A stretch of 64,000 nt of DNA from Robertmurraya siralis (GTDB lineage Bacteria > Bacillota > Bacilli > Bacillales > Cytobacillaceae): assembly GCF_005502275.1 (NCBI RefSeq), contig NZ_SWLZ01000010.1, positions 1 to 64,000 of the forward strand, written 5' to 3'. Positions 46,725-55,869 of this stretch are shown one piece after another (position 1 is the stretch's first letter; every line of letters starts with the position of its first letter). The notes below the pieces were generated by a model. That model was not told the origin of the DNA. It did not search any database and was given only the letters and a program-made list of their open reading frames with translations. The position numbers were made by a program, and so were the translations under genes.

Positions 46725-47376
46725 TACTTTGCCACCGTCCGTTACATCATTTTTTTAAATTATTACTTCCACCCGTACAATATTTGCAATTCCCAAAGAT
46801 ATATGATTAAGTCCTCTCCAAAAGAACAAAATTCTACGGTATGCCTGCCGTGAACAATACTAACTGTTTTCATAAACAATTTTAGTTTACTCACATTTTT
46901 CGATATGTACAAGTCATAACCAAGTTTATAGTAAATTGAATATACCATCTTTACTAATCCATTACTCAACTTTCACATCGATAATTGGGTGATGAGTTCT
47001 ATCAGCAGCAGTCCGCCGATGTTGTTCAAAAATGGTGATTAACACCTAAAAAAACACCCCTCCGTTTAGTAACGTTGCTTTGACTAAAACTACAAAGCCA
47101 TACAGCTAAGTGACTCATGAGGGCTGATTATGGAAAATCAAACTACACAGACCAACGGATATGAGGTGGTCGCTTTTATGATCTCTGCGAAGTGATTTAT
47201 GAGCTCCATTGAGGGTTTCACTCCGGACTGTTACCCTAAATTCTCCAATAGTCCTAAAAAAAGTAACAAAAAGAGGCAAAGCTCATCCAATATCAACTAC
47301 AGTACTGCCTTGCAGGCTTACCTAGCTACATCAAGGTCTAGCAGCTTATTTCAATGTTCAAAAATTAAGTTGATTA
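46725..47376. other. Gene-poor intergenic region
   Basis: No ORF here has a ribosome site and a recognisable family. A minus-strand frame at 46763-46969 (68 residues, with GRHTVEFCSFGEDLIIYLW) lacks homology that I can name and may be decayed coding DNA. The stretch presumably carries the LacI gene promoter next to 46724. I see no RNA gene or mobile element. Confidence 0.5.
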
Positions 47377-47439
47377 TAAAATAATTTAGTAAAAATACTA
47401 AATTATTTTATTGACGTCGAATTTTTACGGTGTTACGAT
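47377..47439 (+). promoter_or_regulatory. Promoter with 34-bp palindromic operator for the isomerase operon
   Basis: Two perfect 15-bp arms, TAAAATAATTTAGTA and TACTAAATTATTTTA, with 4 bases between them span 47377-47410. They abut the -35 box TTGACG (47411-47416), which is followed by a 17-base spacer and the -10 box TACGAT (47434-47439). A repressor bound here would occlude RNA polymerase. The divergent LacI protein is the obvious candidate. Confidence 0.8.
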
Positions 47440-47472
47440 TTGATTAAATCAACACACAAGGAGGAAATAGAG

Positions 47473-48909
47473 GTGGCTAAATTAAAATTAGGTTATGCCC
47501 CAACTAGACGTTTTACGTTTAGTGCAGAGGATGCTTATCGTTATAAGGTACAAATTCGCGAAAAAATGGAGTCTTTTGGCTTAGAGATCGATATTGTTGA
47601 TTTAGAGGGAATAAACTCCGAAGGCTTATTGTATAACGATTTAATTGGTTCAGAAGAAATCCTTAAACGTTTCAAAGAAGAAAATATAGATGCGGTCTTC
47701 TTCCCTCATTGCAACTTTGGAACTGAAGATACGGTTGCTCGCGTGGCAAAAGAATTAGGTAAACCTGTGCTTTTATGGGGACCTCGGGATGAAGCACCAC
47801 TTGAAGATGGAATGCGACTAAGGGATACACAATGCGGTTTGTTTGCTACCGGCAAAGTTCTCAGAAGATTCAATGTTCCGTTCACATATATTACAAACTG
47901 TCGTGTTGACGATCCCATCTTTGAACGTGGATTTAAAAACTTCATTGCTGCAGCTAATGTTGTAAAGGCTTTCAATTCTCTACGAATCTTGCAAATTGGA
48001 CCACGCCCTACTTCCTTCTGGACGATGATGTGCAATGAAGGAGAACTATTGGAGCGTTTCGGAATTGAGCTCCACCCTATTACACTAGAAGATATAAAGA
48101 GAGCCTCCAAGAAGGTCGAAAAGAAAGACACTCCTGAACTAGCTGAAGCGATTGAATATATTAAAACGAATTTGGATGCCATTGATGTAAGTGATGAAGA
48201 TATTAGAAGAATCGCATCCTTAAAAGTAGCGATGAAAACCATCGCAACAGAAAACAAGTGTACAGCCATTGCCATCCAATGCTGGTCTTCCCTCCAGGAT
48301 TCAATGGGAATCATGCCTTGCTTAGCAAATGCTATTTTAACAGATGAACAGATTCCAGTTACTTGTGAAACGGATATTCATGGGGCAATCACTTCTGTCA
48401 TGGTTCAGGCAGCTACACTCAATACTTGTCCAACTTTCTTTGCTGATTTAACGATTAGACACCCAGAAAATGATAACGGAGAGCTGCTCTTCCATTGCGG
48501 TAACTTTCCTGTATCGTTGAGCGTGGAAGATAAGCCGCAATTAAGAAGACATTTCTTATTTGATGACCATTCACCTGGTACACATGAAGGAGAAATCCGC
48601 GGTGGTTCGATGACTCTCGCCCGCTTTGATGGTGATCACGGTGAATACTCTATTTTCTTAGGCAAAGCGAAAGGAATCGAAGGTCCTTACACAAGAGGTT
48701 CCTACGTTTGGGTAGAAGTAAACGATTGGCCTCTTTGGGAAGAAAAGTTGGTAAAAGGGCCATACGTCCACCATTCTGTTGGAATACACGCAAATGTGAT
48801 TCCAGCTTTATACGAAGCATGTAACTATATTCCCGGTTTGAATCCTGACCCAGTTGACCCGACCGAGGAAGAAATTAAAGCATGGTTAAGAGGGAGTGAT
48901 TTAAAGTGA
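47473..48909 (+). CDS. L-fucose/L-arabinose isomerase-family sugar isomerase
   Basis: A protein of about 478 residues of the fucose-isomerase-like fold (aldose-ketose isomerases using Mn). Fold features include FFPHCNFGTEDTVARVA, WGPRDEAPLEDGMRLRDTQC, ILQIGPRPTSFWTM, then AIQCWSSLQDSMGIMPC and PVTCETDIHGAITSVM, where FucI/AraI-type enzymes place their metal-binding Glu and Asp. The C-terminal domain has HHSVGIHANVIPALYEAC. GTG at 47473 follows AAGGAGG; the frame extending to 47440 would overlap the -10 box. First gene of a four-gene operon. The substrate is unknown; it should supply a ketose to the kinase at 50698. Confidence 0.85.
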   Translation: MAKLKLGYAPTRRFTFSAEDAYRYKVQIREKMESFGLEIDIVDLEGINSEGLLYNDLIGSEEILKRFKEENIDAVFFPHCNFGTEDTVARVAKELGKPVLLWGPRDEAPLEDGMRLRDTQCGLFATGKVLRRFNVPFTYITNCRVDDPIFERGFKNFIAAANVVKAFNSLRILQIGPRPTSFWTMMCNEGELLERFGIELHPITLEDIKRASKKVEKKDTPELAEAIEYIKTNLDAIDVSDEDIRRIASLKVAMKTIATENKCTAIAIQCWSSLQDSMGIMPCLANAILTDEQIPVTCETDIHGAITSVMVQAATLNTCPTFFADLTIRHPENDNGELLFHCGNFPVSLSVEDKPQLRRHFLFDDHSPGTHEGEIRGGSMTLARFDGDHGEYSIFLGKAKGIEGPYTRGSYVWVEVNDWPLWEEKLVKGPYVHHSVGIHANVIPALYEACNYIPGLNPDPVDPTEEEIKAWLRGSDLK

Positions 48910-49760
48910 TGGACATCATTGACTTAAAGAAAAAGGCTGCCGAAATTCGCATTCGCCTATTTCAAATGATTCATAATGCTAAAGCTGGCCATACTGGCGG
49001 ATCCCTTAGTAACACCGATATATTAACCGTTCTTTACTACCACACGATGCGCCATAACCCACAAGAGCCAAAATGGGTTGAACGCGACCGATTTATCGCT
49101 AGTAAAGGGCACTCTGTTGAATCTTTATGGTGTATTTTGGCTGACCTTGGATACTTTCCAAAAAGTGAATTAGAAACGTTTTCTCAATTTGGAACTAGAT
49201 TAATCGGACATCCGAATAATAAAGTTCCTGGAATTGAAATGAATACAGGTGCTCTTGGACACGGGCTTCCAATTTCAGTGGGCATGGCTCTAGCTGGCAA
49301 AAGAGATCATAAAGATTATCGCGTGTTTTGCTTAATGGGAGATGGAGAACAGGCGGAAGGCTCCATCTGGGAAGCTGCCATGTCCGCTTCCCATTACAAG
49401 CTTGATAATTTAGTAGGGATCATCGACCGTAACAGCCTGCAAATTAGCGGAAACACGGAAAATGTGATGGGACTGGACCCTCTTGATAAAAAGTGGGAGG
49501 CCTTCGGCTGGCATGTCGTGTCCATTGATGGAAATGATATTGTTTCCTTGATGGAAACCTTCAACTCTATTCCATATACAGAAGGAAAACCAACTCTGAT
49601 CATTGCCAATACGGTAAAAGGAAAAGGGGTTTCTTTTGCAGAGAATGCGATTGGTTGGCACCATCGCGTTCCTAGTGATGAAGAATTAGCTCTTGCCATA
49701 AAAGAACTAACAGAGCAGATCGAGAGCTTGGTCTCTAAGGAGGGGCAACCACATGAATAA
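48909..49760 (+). CDS. Transketolase N-terminal (ThDP-binding) subunit
   Basis: A protein of about 283 residues equal to the first half of transketolase. The family signature IRIRLFQMIHNAKAGHTGGS is followed by ALGHGLPISVGMALAGK. The diphosphate/Mg motif is MGDGEQAEGSIWEAAM with the later IDRNSLQISG. It needs the C-terminal subunit encoded next (8-base overlap) to work. The start overlaps the isomerase stop (GTGATG). Split transketolases of this kind occur in special sugar pathways such as D-apiose catabolism (AptA/AptB). Confidence 0.92.
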   Translation: MDIIDLKKKAAEIRIRLFQMIHNAKAGHTGGSLSNTDILTVLYYHTMRHNPQEPKWVERDRFIASKGHSVESLWCILADLGYFPKSELETFSQFGTRLIGHPNNKVPGIEMNTGALGHGLPISVGMALAGKRDHKDYRVFCLMGDGEQAEGSIWEAAMSASHYKLDNLVGIIDRNSLQISGNTENVMGLDPLDKKWEAFGWHVVSIDGNDIVSLMETFNSIPYTEGKPTLIIANTVKGKGVSFAENAIGWHHRVPSDEELALAIKELTEQIESLVSKEGQPHE

Positions 49761-50694
49761 AATTGCAAACCGCCAAGTAATATGTGATACACTCATGCAT
49801 TTAGCTAAGGATAACCAAGATATTATCGTTCTTGCAAGTGATTCCCGTGGTTCTGCAGCGATGGGTCCGTTTGCCGAAAAATACCCAAATCAATTTGTTG
49901 AAATGGGAATAGCCGAGCAGAATCTGGTGGGAGTGGCTGCAGGGTTAGCCCATAGCGGGAAAAAGCCGTTCATCACTTCACCAGCTTGTTTCCTGAGCAT
50001 GAGAAGTATCGAGCAAATAAAAGTGGATGTAGCCTACTCTGGTACGAATGTCAAACTTGTAGGTATCAGTGGCGGAGTTAGTTACGGAGCTTTAGGGATG
50101 TCTCACCACTCCTTACAGGATATCGCCGTAACACGGGCGATCCCAGGTCTTGCCGTTATGCTCCCTGCTGACCGCCATGAAACAAAAAAAATGACCGAAG
50201 CACTCGTGCATTATGATGGTGGAGTGTATATGCGAATTGGTCGCAATCCTGTAGAGGATGTATATGAATCAGATGACTATGATTTTCAAATCGGCAAGGC
50301 AGTACGGTTACATGAAGGAACTGATGCCACGATTATCGCATGTGGTGAAACCGTAAAGGTCGGACTAGATGCATGTGCTCTTCTTGCCCAAAGGGGAATT
50401 CGTACCCGTCTTGTCAATATGCACACCATTAAACCACTTGATACTGAAGAAATCATTAAAGCTGCTAAAGAAACTGGCTTTATCGTCACTTTAGAAGAGC
50501 ATAGTATTTATGGCGGGCTTGGAGCAGCGGTAGCAGAGACTACTTCCCAGCATTGCCCAGTTCCATTGAAAATTCTCGGAATTCCAGATGAACCGCCAAT
50601 TGCTGGAAAAACGGCTGAAGTATTCAACCATTACGGAATTAGTGCTGGGAATGTTGCAACAATCATTGAAGAAGGCCTCAGAAAAGAGGGATAA
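49753..50694 (+). CDS. Transketolase C-terminal (pyrimidine-binding) subunit
   Basis: A 313-residue partner of the preceding subunit. It carries the pyrimidine-domain segment ASDSRGSAAMGPFAEKYPNQ, the catalytic-Glu region FVEMGIAEQNLVGVAAGLA, and FITSPACFLSMRSIEQIK. The C-terminal domain has TRLVNMHTIKPLDTEEIIKA and LEEHSIYGGLGAAVAE. AAGGAGGGG sits inside the end of the upstream gene, so translation is coupled. Together the two should transfer a two-carbon unit from a phosphorylated ketose to an aldose phosphate. Confidence 0.92.
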   Translation: MNKIANRQVICDTLMHLAKDNQDIIVLASDSRGSAAMGPFAEKYPNQFVEMGIAEQNLVGVAAGLAHSGKKPFITSPACFLSMRSIEQIKVDVAYSGTNVKLVGISGGVSYGALGMSHHSLQDIAVTRAIPGLAVMLPADRHETKKMTEALVHYDGGVYMRIGRNPVEDVYESDDYDFQIGKAVRLHEGTDATIIACGETVKVGLDACALLAQRGIRTRLVNMHTIKPLDTEEIIKAAKETGFIVTLEEHSIYGGLGAAVAETTSQHCPVPLKILGIPDEPPIAGKTAEVFNHYGISAGNVATIIEEGLRKEG

Positions 50695-50697
50695 GCA

Positions 50698-52200
50698 TTG
50701 AAGCAAACCTATTTGCTAGCACTCGATCAAAGTACATCTGGAACAAAGGCTCTTCTTATTAATAAAGAAGGACAAATTGTAAAAAAGAGTTCCAAGCCTC
50801 ATAAACAGTTTTACCCACAAGCTGGTTGGGTAGAACATGACCCTAACGAAATTTACGAGAATGTGAAAGAGCTTATAAAAAAGGTCCTAGCTGAAGCTAG
50901 CGTATCCTTCGGAGAGATTTCAGCCTTGACTATTACCAATCAAAGAGAAACAGCTTTAATTTGGGATGCTGAAACAGGGCAGCCTATACACCGAGCCATT
51001 GTTTGGCAATGCCGCAGAACTGCTGAAATCTGCGAAGAATATAAATCATCCGGCCAAGAACCTCTTATTACTTCTAAAACAGGGTTGCTTTTAGATCCTT
51101 ATTTTTCAGCAACCAAGTGGAAATGGCTCTTAAACCTTATTAAGAACCAAGAAATCATCGGTCAGTGGAGAGCAGGTACCATTGATAGCTGGCTCATTTG
51201 GAAATTAACTGGCGGAACTGTTCATGCAACTGATTACACAAATGCCAGCAGAACCTTATTGTTTAATATCCATTCCCTTCAATGGGACCCAGAGCTTATT
51301 CAGCTGTTTGAATTAGAGGAATTGCTTTTACCAGAAGTACGAGCATCTGATGACCTTTTCGGCTATGTCACAGATCCCGATTTAGTTGAAGCAGGGATTT
51401 CACTACCTATTTGCGGGGTCATGGGAGATTCTCAGGCCGCCCTATTTGCCCAGCGCTGCACAGAGACCGGTATGGGGAAAGCGACATATGGTACAGGTTC
51501 CTCCGTTCTCATGAACGTTGGCTCGGAACCAGTTACAGGCACACACGGACTGGTGTCAGCACTGGCATGGAAACTGAAAAACGAAACCCGATATGCACTA
51601 GAAGGAATTATTCATACAAGTGGGGATACAATTAAATGGGCACGCGATAATATGAACCTGTTTCAGACCTTCGAAGAGCTGGAAGAGTTAACCTCTTCTA
51701 TTCAAGATACAGAAGGAGTCTATGTGATCCCTGCCTTCGTTGGTCTTGGCGCTCCTTACTGGAGACCGAATGCCAGAGCAGCCATCTTGGGAATGAACCG
51801 TTCCACAACCCGCTCTCACATACTCCGGGCCTGCTTAGAAAGCATCGCTTATCAAATTCGTGATGTGGTTGACCTGATGAGTCATGAAACAGGAATCAAA
51901 TTATATGAATTACGAGCAGACGGCGGTGCCTCAAAAAATAAAATGCTGATGCAGCTTCAATCGGAGTTTCTAGGGAAAACCGTTGTTACGACAAAGGCCG
52001 CAGAACTGTCAGCTCTCGGTGCCTCATACGCCGGTGGTTTAGGGATAGGCTTCTGGACAGAAGAAAACCTCGACCAAATTTACCAAATGGAAGACGAATA
52101 TTTCCCTAACTGGAAAGACACAGAACGAGAAAGCAAGTATGAAGGCTGGAAAACAGCGGTAGCGTCGATTATGGATTACAAGATGCCTGCTTCTAAATAA
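50698..52200 (+). CDS. FGGY-family carbohydrate kinase (glycerol kinase-like)
   Basis: A 500-residue FGGY kinase. The N-terminal phosphate loop is LALDQSTSGTKALL, then TNQRETALIWD and IVWQCRRTAEIC. The C-terminal FGGY signature region covers GGASKNKMLMQLQSEFLGKT and ELSALGASYAGG. It resembles glycerol kinase, but the operon context (isomerase, split transketolase) points to a ketose such as a pentulose, possibly apulose. TTG at 50698 follows AAGAGGGATAAGCA. It is the last gene of the operon, with a strong terminator right after it. Confidence 0.88.
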   Translation: MKQTYLLALDQSTSGTKALLINKEGQIVKKSSKPHKQFYPQAGWVEHDPNEIYENVKELIKKVLAEASVSFGEISALTITNQRETALIWDAETGQPIHRAIVWQCRRTAEICEEYKSSGQEPLITSKTGLLLDPYFSATKWKWLLNLIKNQEIIGQWRAGTIDSWLIWKLTGGTVHATDYTNASRTLLFNIHSLQWDPELIQLFELEELLLPEVRASDDLFGYVTDPDLVEAGISLPICGVMGDSQAALFAQRCTETGMGKATYGTGSSVLMNVGSEPVTGTHGLVSALAWKLKNETRYALEGIIHTSGDTIKWARDNMNLFQTFEELEELTSSIQDTEGVYVIPAFVGLGAPYWRPNARAAILGMNRSTTRSHILRACLESIAYQIRDVVDLMSHETGIKLYELRADGGASKNKMLMQLQSEFLGKTVVTTKAAELSALGASYAGGLGIGFWTEENLDQIYQMEDEYFPNWKDTERESKYEGWKTAVASIMDYKMPASK

Positions 52201-52210
52201 GAATACGGTC

Positions 52211-52249
52211 GAAGCGAAAGACCATCTTTGAATGGCGGTCTTTCGCTTC
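52211..52249 (+). terminator. Terminator after the isomerase/transketolase/kinase operon
   Basis: GAAGCGAAAGACC and GGTCTTTCGCTTC form a perfect 13-bp stem with a 13-base loop, starting 10 bases after the kinase stop. The following run of T is weak but the stem is strong. Confidence 0.8.
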
Positions 52250-52265
52250 GTACTATTTCTTAAAA

Positions 52266-52333
52266 ATCTTACCCCCTTAAAGTAAGCAGATGTTTATTTT
52301 TAAATCTCTACCCTTAAGGGAGCATGTCATGAT
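52266..52333. repeat. Small IS/MITE-like palindromic element, copy 1
   Basis: CCCCCTTAAAGTAAGC at the left and CTACCCTTAAGGGAGCATG at the right enclose a short A/T-rich centre. The left end and general layout resemble the element at 58511-58580 (CTCCCCTTAAGGTAAAAT ... TAAGGGAGAGCATAT). Such ends recall IS3-type termini, but no transposase is present. Confidence 0.4.
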
Positions 52334-52360
52334 TCCAAGTTTTTTTGAGTGCAATGACAG

Positions 52361-52795
52361 TTATAGACTTTCTGCTAGTCCTTTGATCACATGTTTTGAG
52401 TTCGATGCAAATTCAACGGAGGCATCATAATACATTTGGCCGTTTTCGATAAGTGAAAAATCACCAATTTCGATTTTTAAAAGAGTACTGCCATTTCGTT
52501 CTTCTAAGTTGTAGCGATACGCTACGTCCCCTTCATCCGGCTGCACTTCCCAATTAGATTGGTATAAAGCAATTTGCAGTTCCTTCATTTCCTCTGCTTT
52601 TATAATCGTCGTTATTGTTTTCTCACCGTTATGTTCCCAAACAACTTCACTTCCCTTCGACATATCCTCACTCGGATAATCCTCAGGAAGTTCATCCCAC
52701 TGTGCCACATATTTTGGGGTAATCAGGACCTTCCAGACCTTTGCAGGGGGTGCATCAATAAGTACTTCATCTCTTACAATCAGTTCTGCAGTCAT
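52361..52795 (-). CDS. SRPBCC/AHSA1-family protein
   Basis: A 144-residue START-like protein of the activator-of-Hsp90 (AHSA1) type, likely a small hydrophobic-ligand pocket protein. The N-terminal strand and helix VLIDAPPAKVWKVLITPKYV is the family signature, followed by WDELPEDYP and GSEVVWEH. The C-terminal long helix ends KHVIKGLAESL. Single gene, no pathway context. The start at 52795 follows AATGGAGGAATAA. Confidence 0.88.
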   Translation of the reverse strand: MTAELIVRDEVLIDAPPAKVWKVLITPKYVAQWDELPEDYPSEDMSKGSEVVWEHNGEKTITTIIKAEEMKELQIALYQSNWEVQPDEGDVAYRYNLEERNGSTLLKIEIGDFSLIENGQMYYDASVEFASNSKHVIKGLAESL

Positions 52796-52887
52796 TATTT
52801 ATTCCTCCATTTACTTCTTTCTATTACACCATCGTACATAAAAAACTTTAAGGCAATATTCCCTCCTTAAAAGTTTTTTAAATTCAA

Positions 52888-53778
52888 TTACTTTCTGCCA
52901 ATCATAATTTCTAGATCAATGGTCACTTCTATACTTTCCTTTTCTAAAAAAGATGCAGCTTGCTTATCTGTTATCCCCCATGTTAAAGGCGTCATTTGAA
53001 CTAATGGCCAGATTAACGGTCCATTTAAATGATCACGATAACGCAGCCTTGAGCTGTCCACAAAACGAAAACTATCTTGAAATCTTTCCACAGTCTCTTC
53101 GTTTGAATAGGTTTGCTTTTCTGTTTCATGAAAGAAATAATCCCTTAACTCTTTTAAATAATCAGTTTGAGGGATCACTTTTATGACAAGTCCGTCCTCC
53201 TTCAACAATCTATTAAATTCAGCATAATTAGAGGGAGATAAGATGTTGAGAATCACATCGAATTGCTTGTTAATAAAAGGAGTACGTGCTAAATCCGCCA
53301 CAGCCCATAACTTATTTTCAGAATAATTTTTAGCAGCAACCACAACTCCTTCTTTCGCTAAGTCAATACCTACTCCTACCACTTTTTTATTACCCTTGGC
53401 TGATACTAAATCACAAATACTAGCAAGATGGGAACCTTCTCCACAGCCCATATCAATAATGGACAGCTCTTTTTTTGCTTGAATTCCCTCTTTATTGATT
53501 AGTTTTGCTATCGTCTCGACTACCGGTTTGAAAAATGTTGATTCTGTCATTAGTGTTCTTCGCGCTTCAAAAAGTTCCTTACTATATTTCGTTTTTATTT
53601 GACCCGTCGTTAAATTAATATACCCTTGCTTTGCAAAATCGAAAGTATGCTGATTGGAACAAACTAAACTTTTTAATTCGAAAACCTTCATCGAAGAATG
53701 ACAAATGGGACAAGCAAACAGAAATAGATGCTTGCTTACAAACTCCGCACTCATCATTCTTTTATTTTTTGGTAACAA
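52888..53778 (-). CDS. 23S rRNA guanine-N1 methyltransferase-like protein (RlmA/YxjB family)
   Basis: A methyltransferase of about 296 residues. The N-terminal zinc finger is CPICHSSM...CSNQHTFD (two Cys, then Cys and His). FAKQGYINLTTGQ is typical of RlmA proteins. The SAM site is IIDMGCGEGSHLASI (about 110), and NILSPSNYAEFNRLLKEDG follows the catalytic loop. TTG at 53778 is favoured, since GAGGTGAATTC lies just upstream; the ATG at 53796 has no site. RlmA-type enzymes modify G745 or G748 of 23S rRNA and can affect macrolide binding. Confidence 0.88.
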   Translation of the reverse strand: MLPKNKRMMSAEFVSKHLFLFACPICHSSMKVFELKSLVCSNQHTFDFAKQGYINLTTGQIKTKYSKELFEARRTLMTESTFFKPVVETIAKLINKEGIQAKKELSIIDMGCGEGSHLASICDLVSAKGNKKVVGVGIDLAKEGVVVAAKNYSENKLWAVADLARTPFINKQFDVILNILSPSNYAEFNRLLKEDGLVIKVIPQTDYLKELRDYFFHETEKQTYSNEETVERFQDSFRFVDSSRLRYRDHLNGPLIWPLVQMTPLTWGITDKQAASFLEKESIEVTIDLEIMIGRK

Positions 53779-54034
53779 AGAATTCACCTCATTCATTCGT
53801 ATTCAATAAATGAAAAAGGCATAGACAAATAAACCCTCTTTTCGTTTTCAAAAAAAACAAAATTTGGGTCCATAAACTATCTATACCTCTTCTTATCTAT
53901 AACGAATGAACTGAATAATCATAGTGATAACACCCTGTTACATACAATTATAGGGCTTCACCCCACATCATTATCATACCAAGGGACGGAGATATATGTA
54001 AATTTAATTATTCCATAATTGGACGACAAAAAAC

Positions 54035-54059
54035 CAACCTCTTTACGAAAGAAGTTGGC
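54035..54059. terminator. Terminator after proS
   Basis: CCAACCTCTTT and AAAGAAGTTGG pair with one mismatch around loop ACG, flanked by A4 on the left and T5 on the right, so it works on the minus strand after proS and possibly in both directions. Confidence 0.75.
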
Positions 54060-54073
54060 TTTTTATTTTCCGA

Positions 54074-55510
54074 TTAATACGCACGAGCAAACCAGACGGT
54101 ATGTTTCGCTTTTTGTCCGCAGCAGATACAAGTGCTTTTTGTTGTCGGTGGGTTAAATGGAATGTTACGAGTTGTAAATTTCGTTTGTTCCTTCACCTTT
54201 TCTTCACAAGCATCATCCCCACACCAACCAGCTAAGATCCAACCAGGAATCGTTTCATTTTGTTCTGATTCGGCTAAATGCTGTTCTAACTGCTCAAGCG
54301 TATCGATATGTGTATGTGAGTTCGCTGCACGGAAGGCTTTTGCTTTTTCGAATAGGCGCGTTTGCATCGTCTCCAATTCTTTTTCAACCGCCTCAATGAC
54401 AGATTCTAACGGGACAGAAACTTTATCCCCTTCATCACGTGCTTTCATTAAGGCTTGATTATTTTCTAAATCACGAGGGCCGAGCTCAATTCGTACTGGA
54501 ACTCCTTTTAATTCCCACTCATTAAACTTAAACCCTGGTGATTGATCGCTGTCATCAAGACGGACACGAATTCCTTTTGCTTTTAGAGCTGCAAAAATCT
54601 CATCTAATTTCTCCATAATAGCAGGATTCTTTTTCCAAGGGCCTACAGGAATAAGCACTACTTGCGTTGGAGCAATTCTTGGTGGTAATACAAGTCCTTG
54701 CTCATCGCCATGGACCATAATAACGGAGCCAATTAAACGAGTCGATGTCCCCCAAGACGTTGTATGAACATATGTGTGTTTATTTTCTTTCGTTAAATAT
54801 TTAATATCGAATGCTTCTGCAAACTTTGTCCCTAAATAATGGGAAGTACCAGCTTGTACAGCTTTTCCATCCTGCATCATCGCTTCGATGGAATAGGTGT
54901 CAACAGCACCAGCAAAACGCTCTGATGGTGTCTTTTGACCATCATAAACAGGGATGGCCAACAGTCCTTCTACGACTTCCTTATAGATATTTAGCATTTG
55001 CATTGTTTCTTTACGAGCATCTTCTTCATCGACATGTGCCGTATGACCTTCCTGCCATAAAAACTCAGACGTACGAATGAATGGCAGTGTCTTTTTCTCC
55101 CAACGGAACACATTTGCCCATTGGTTGATTAAAACTGGTAGATCGCGATAACTTTTAATCCAGTCAGAATAAAGGTGACCAATCATCGTTTCAGAAGTTG
55201 GACGAAGCGCTAAACGCTCTTCTAATTTCTCTCCTGCCGCTTCCGTTACCCAAGGTAATTCTGGTGAGAAGCCCTCGATATGATCCTTTTCCTTTTGGAA
55301 AAACGATTCAGGAATTAGCATTGGGAAGTAGGCATTGCGATGACCAGTTTCTTTGAAACGTCTGTCCATTTCAGCCTGGATATGTTCCCATAATTCATAG
55401 CCATCTGGCTTAAACGCGATACAGCCACGAACAGGTGTATAATCCATTAAATCCGCTTTTTGGATGGTGTCAATATACCATTTTGAAAAATCTTTTGTTT
55501 TTTGAGACAT
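54074..55510 (-). CDS. proS: Prolyl-tRNA synthetase (archaeal/eukaryal-type, short form)
   Basis: A 478-residue class II synthetase of the type without the editing insertion. Motif 2 lies in INQWANVFRWEKKTLPFIRT with the following SEFLWQEGHTAH. Motif 1 falls near DYTPVRGCIAFKPDGYELWE. The C-terminal zinc-type domain has WCGDDACEEKVKEQ and STCICCGQKAKHTVWFARAY, ending with the family's terminal aromatic residue. ATG at 55510 follows CAGGAGGAAAGAA. It is controlled by a T-box leader (55541-55800). In Bacillus this type can coexist with the bacterial-type ProS elsewhere. Confidence 0.95.
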   Translation of the reverse strand: MSQKTKDFSKWYIDTIQKADLMDYTPVRGCIAFKPDGYELWEHIQAEMDRRFKETGHRNAYFPMLIPESFFQKEKDHIEGFSPELPWVTEAAGEKLEERLALRPTSETMIGHLYSDWIKSYRDLPVLINQWANVFRWEKKTLPFIRTSEFLWQEGHTAHVDEEDARKETMQMLNIYKEVVEGLLAIPVYDGQKTPSERFAGAVDTYSIEAMMQDGKAVQAGTSHYLGTKFAEAFDIKYLTKENKHTYVHTTSWGTSTRLIGSVIMVHGDEQGLVLPPRIAPTQVVLIPVGPWKKNPAIMEKLDEIFAALKAKGIRVRLDDSDQSPGFKFNEWELKGVPVRIELGPRDLENNQALMKARDEGDKVSVPLESVIEAVEKELETMQTRLFEKAKAFRAANSHTHIDTLEQLEQHLAESEQNETIPGWILAGWCGDDACEEKVKEQTKFTTRNIPFNPPTTKSTCICCGQKAKHTVWFARAY

Positions 55511-55540
55511 GTTCTTTCCTCCTGAAAAAATAATATGACC

Positions 55541-55800
55541 TAAAAAAAGCATAAAGAGTCCTATATAAGGACGTCTTTACGCTTATAGACGTGGTACCAC
55601 CTTAGTTCGACATAAAAATTTTATGCCCTCTAACGTTTTTAACGAAACGACTCGGTTAGGTTTACTAACTTCTCCGTGGTAGGTTTCAATAAGGAGAGGT
55701 GATATAGCTTTCAGCCAAGGCTATATTTTCTGGTTCACAATCCTTATTTACTTGATCACATCATTGAATACATATTTGAAATTACTATATCAATTTGCGG
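55541..55800 (-). promoter_or_regulatory. T-box leader of proS
   Basis: The minus-strand RNA contains the T-box motif AAGGTGGTACCACG (55590-55603). The terminator follows, with stem GCGTAAAGACGTCCT/AGGACTCTTTATGC-like pairing and TTTTTTT (55542-55582). Upstream is a Stem I region where AAGGA/TCCTT close a domain with a CCT triplet in the expected specifier area, fitting a proline codon. Uncharged tRNA-Pro should cause read-through. Confidence 0.88.
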
Positions 55801-55869
55801 AGCGGAATTCAATCTTTGTTGTAAAATACATTTTTATAAGCTACTTTGAACTCCTCCTAAATGGCAAAC

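Noticed and set aside
46763-46969. Minus-strand 68-residue ORF before the LacI gene
   Set aside because: No ribosome site, no family recognised. Possibly decayed coding DNA, but not supportable as a gene.
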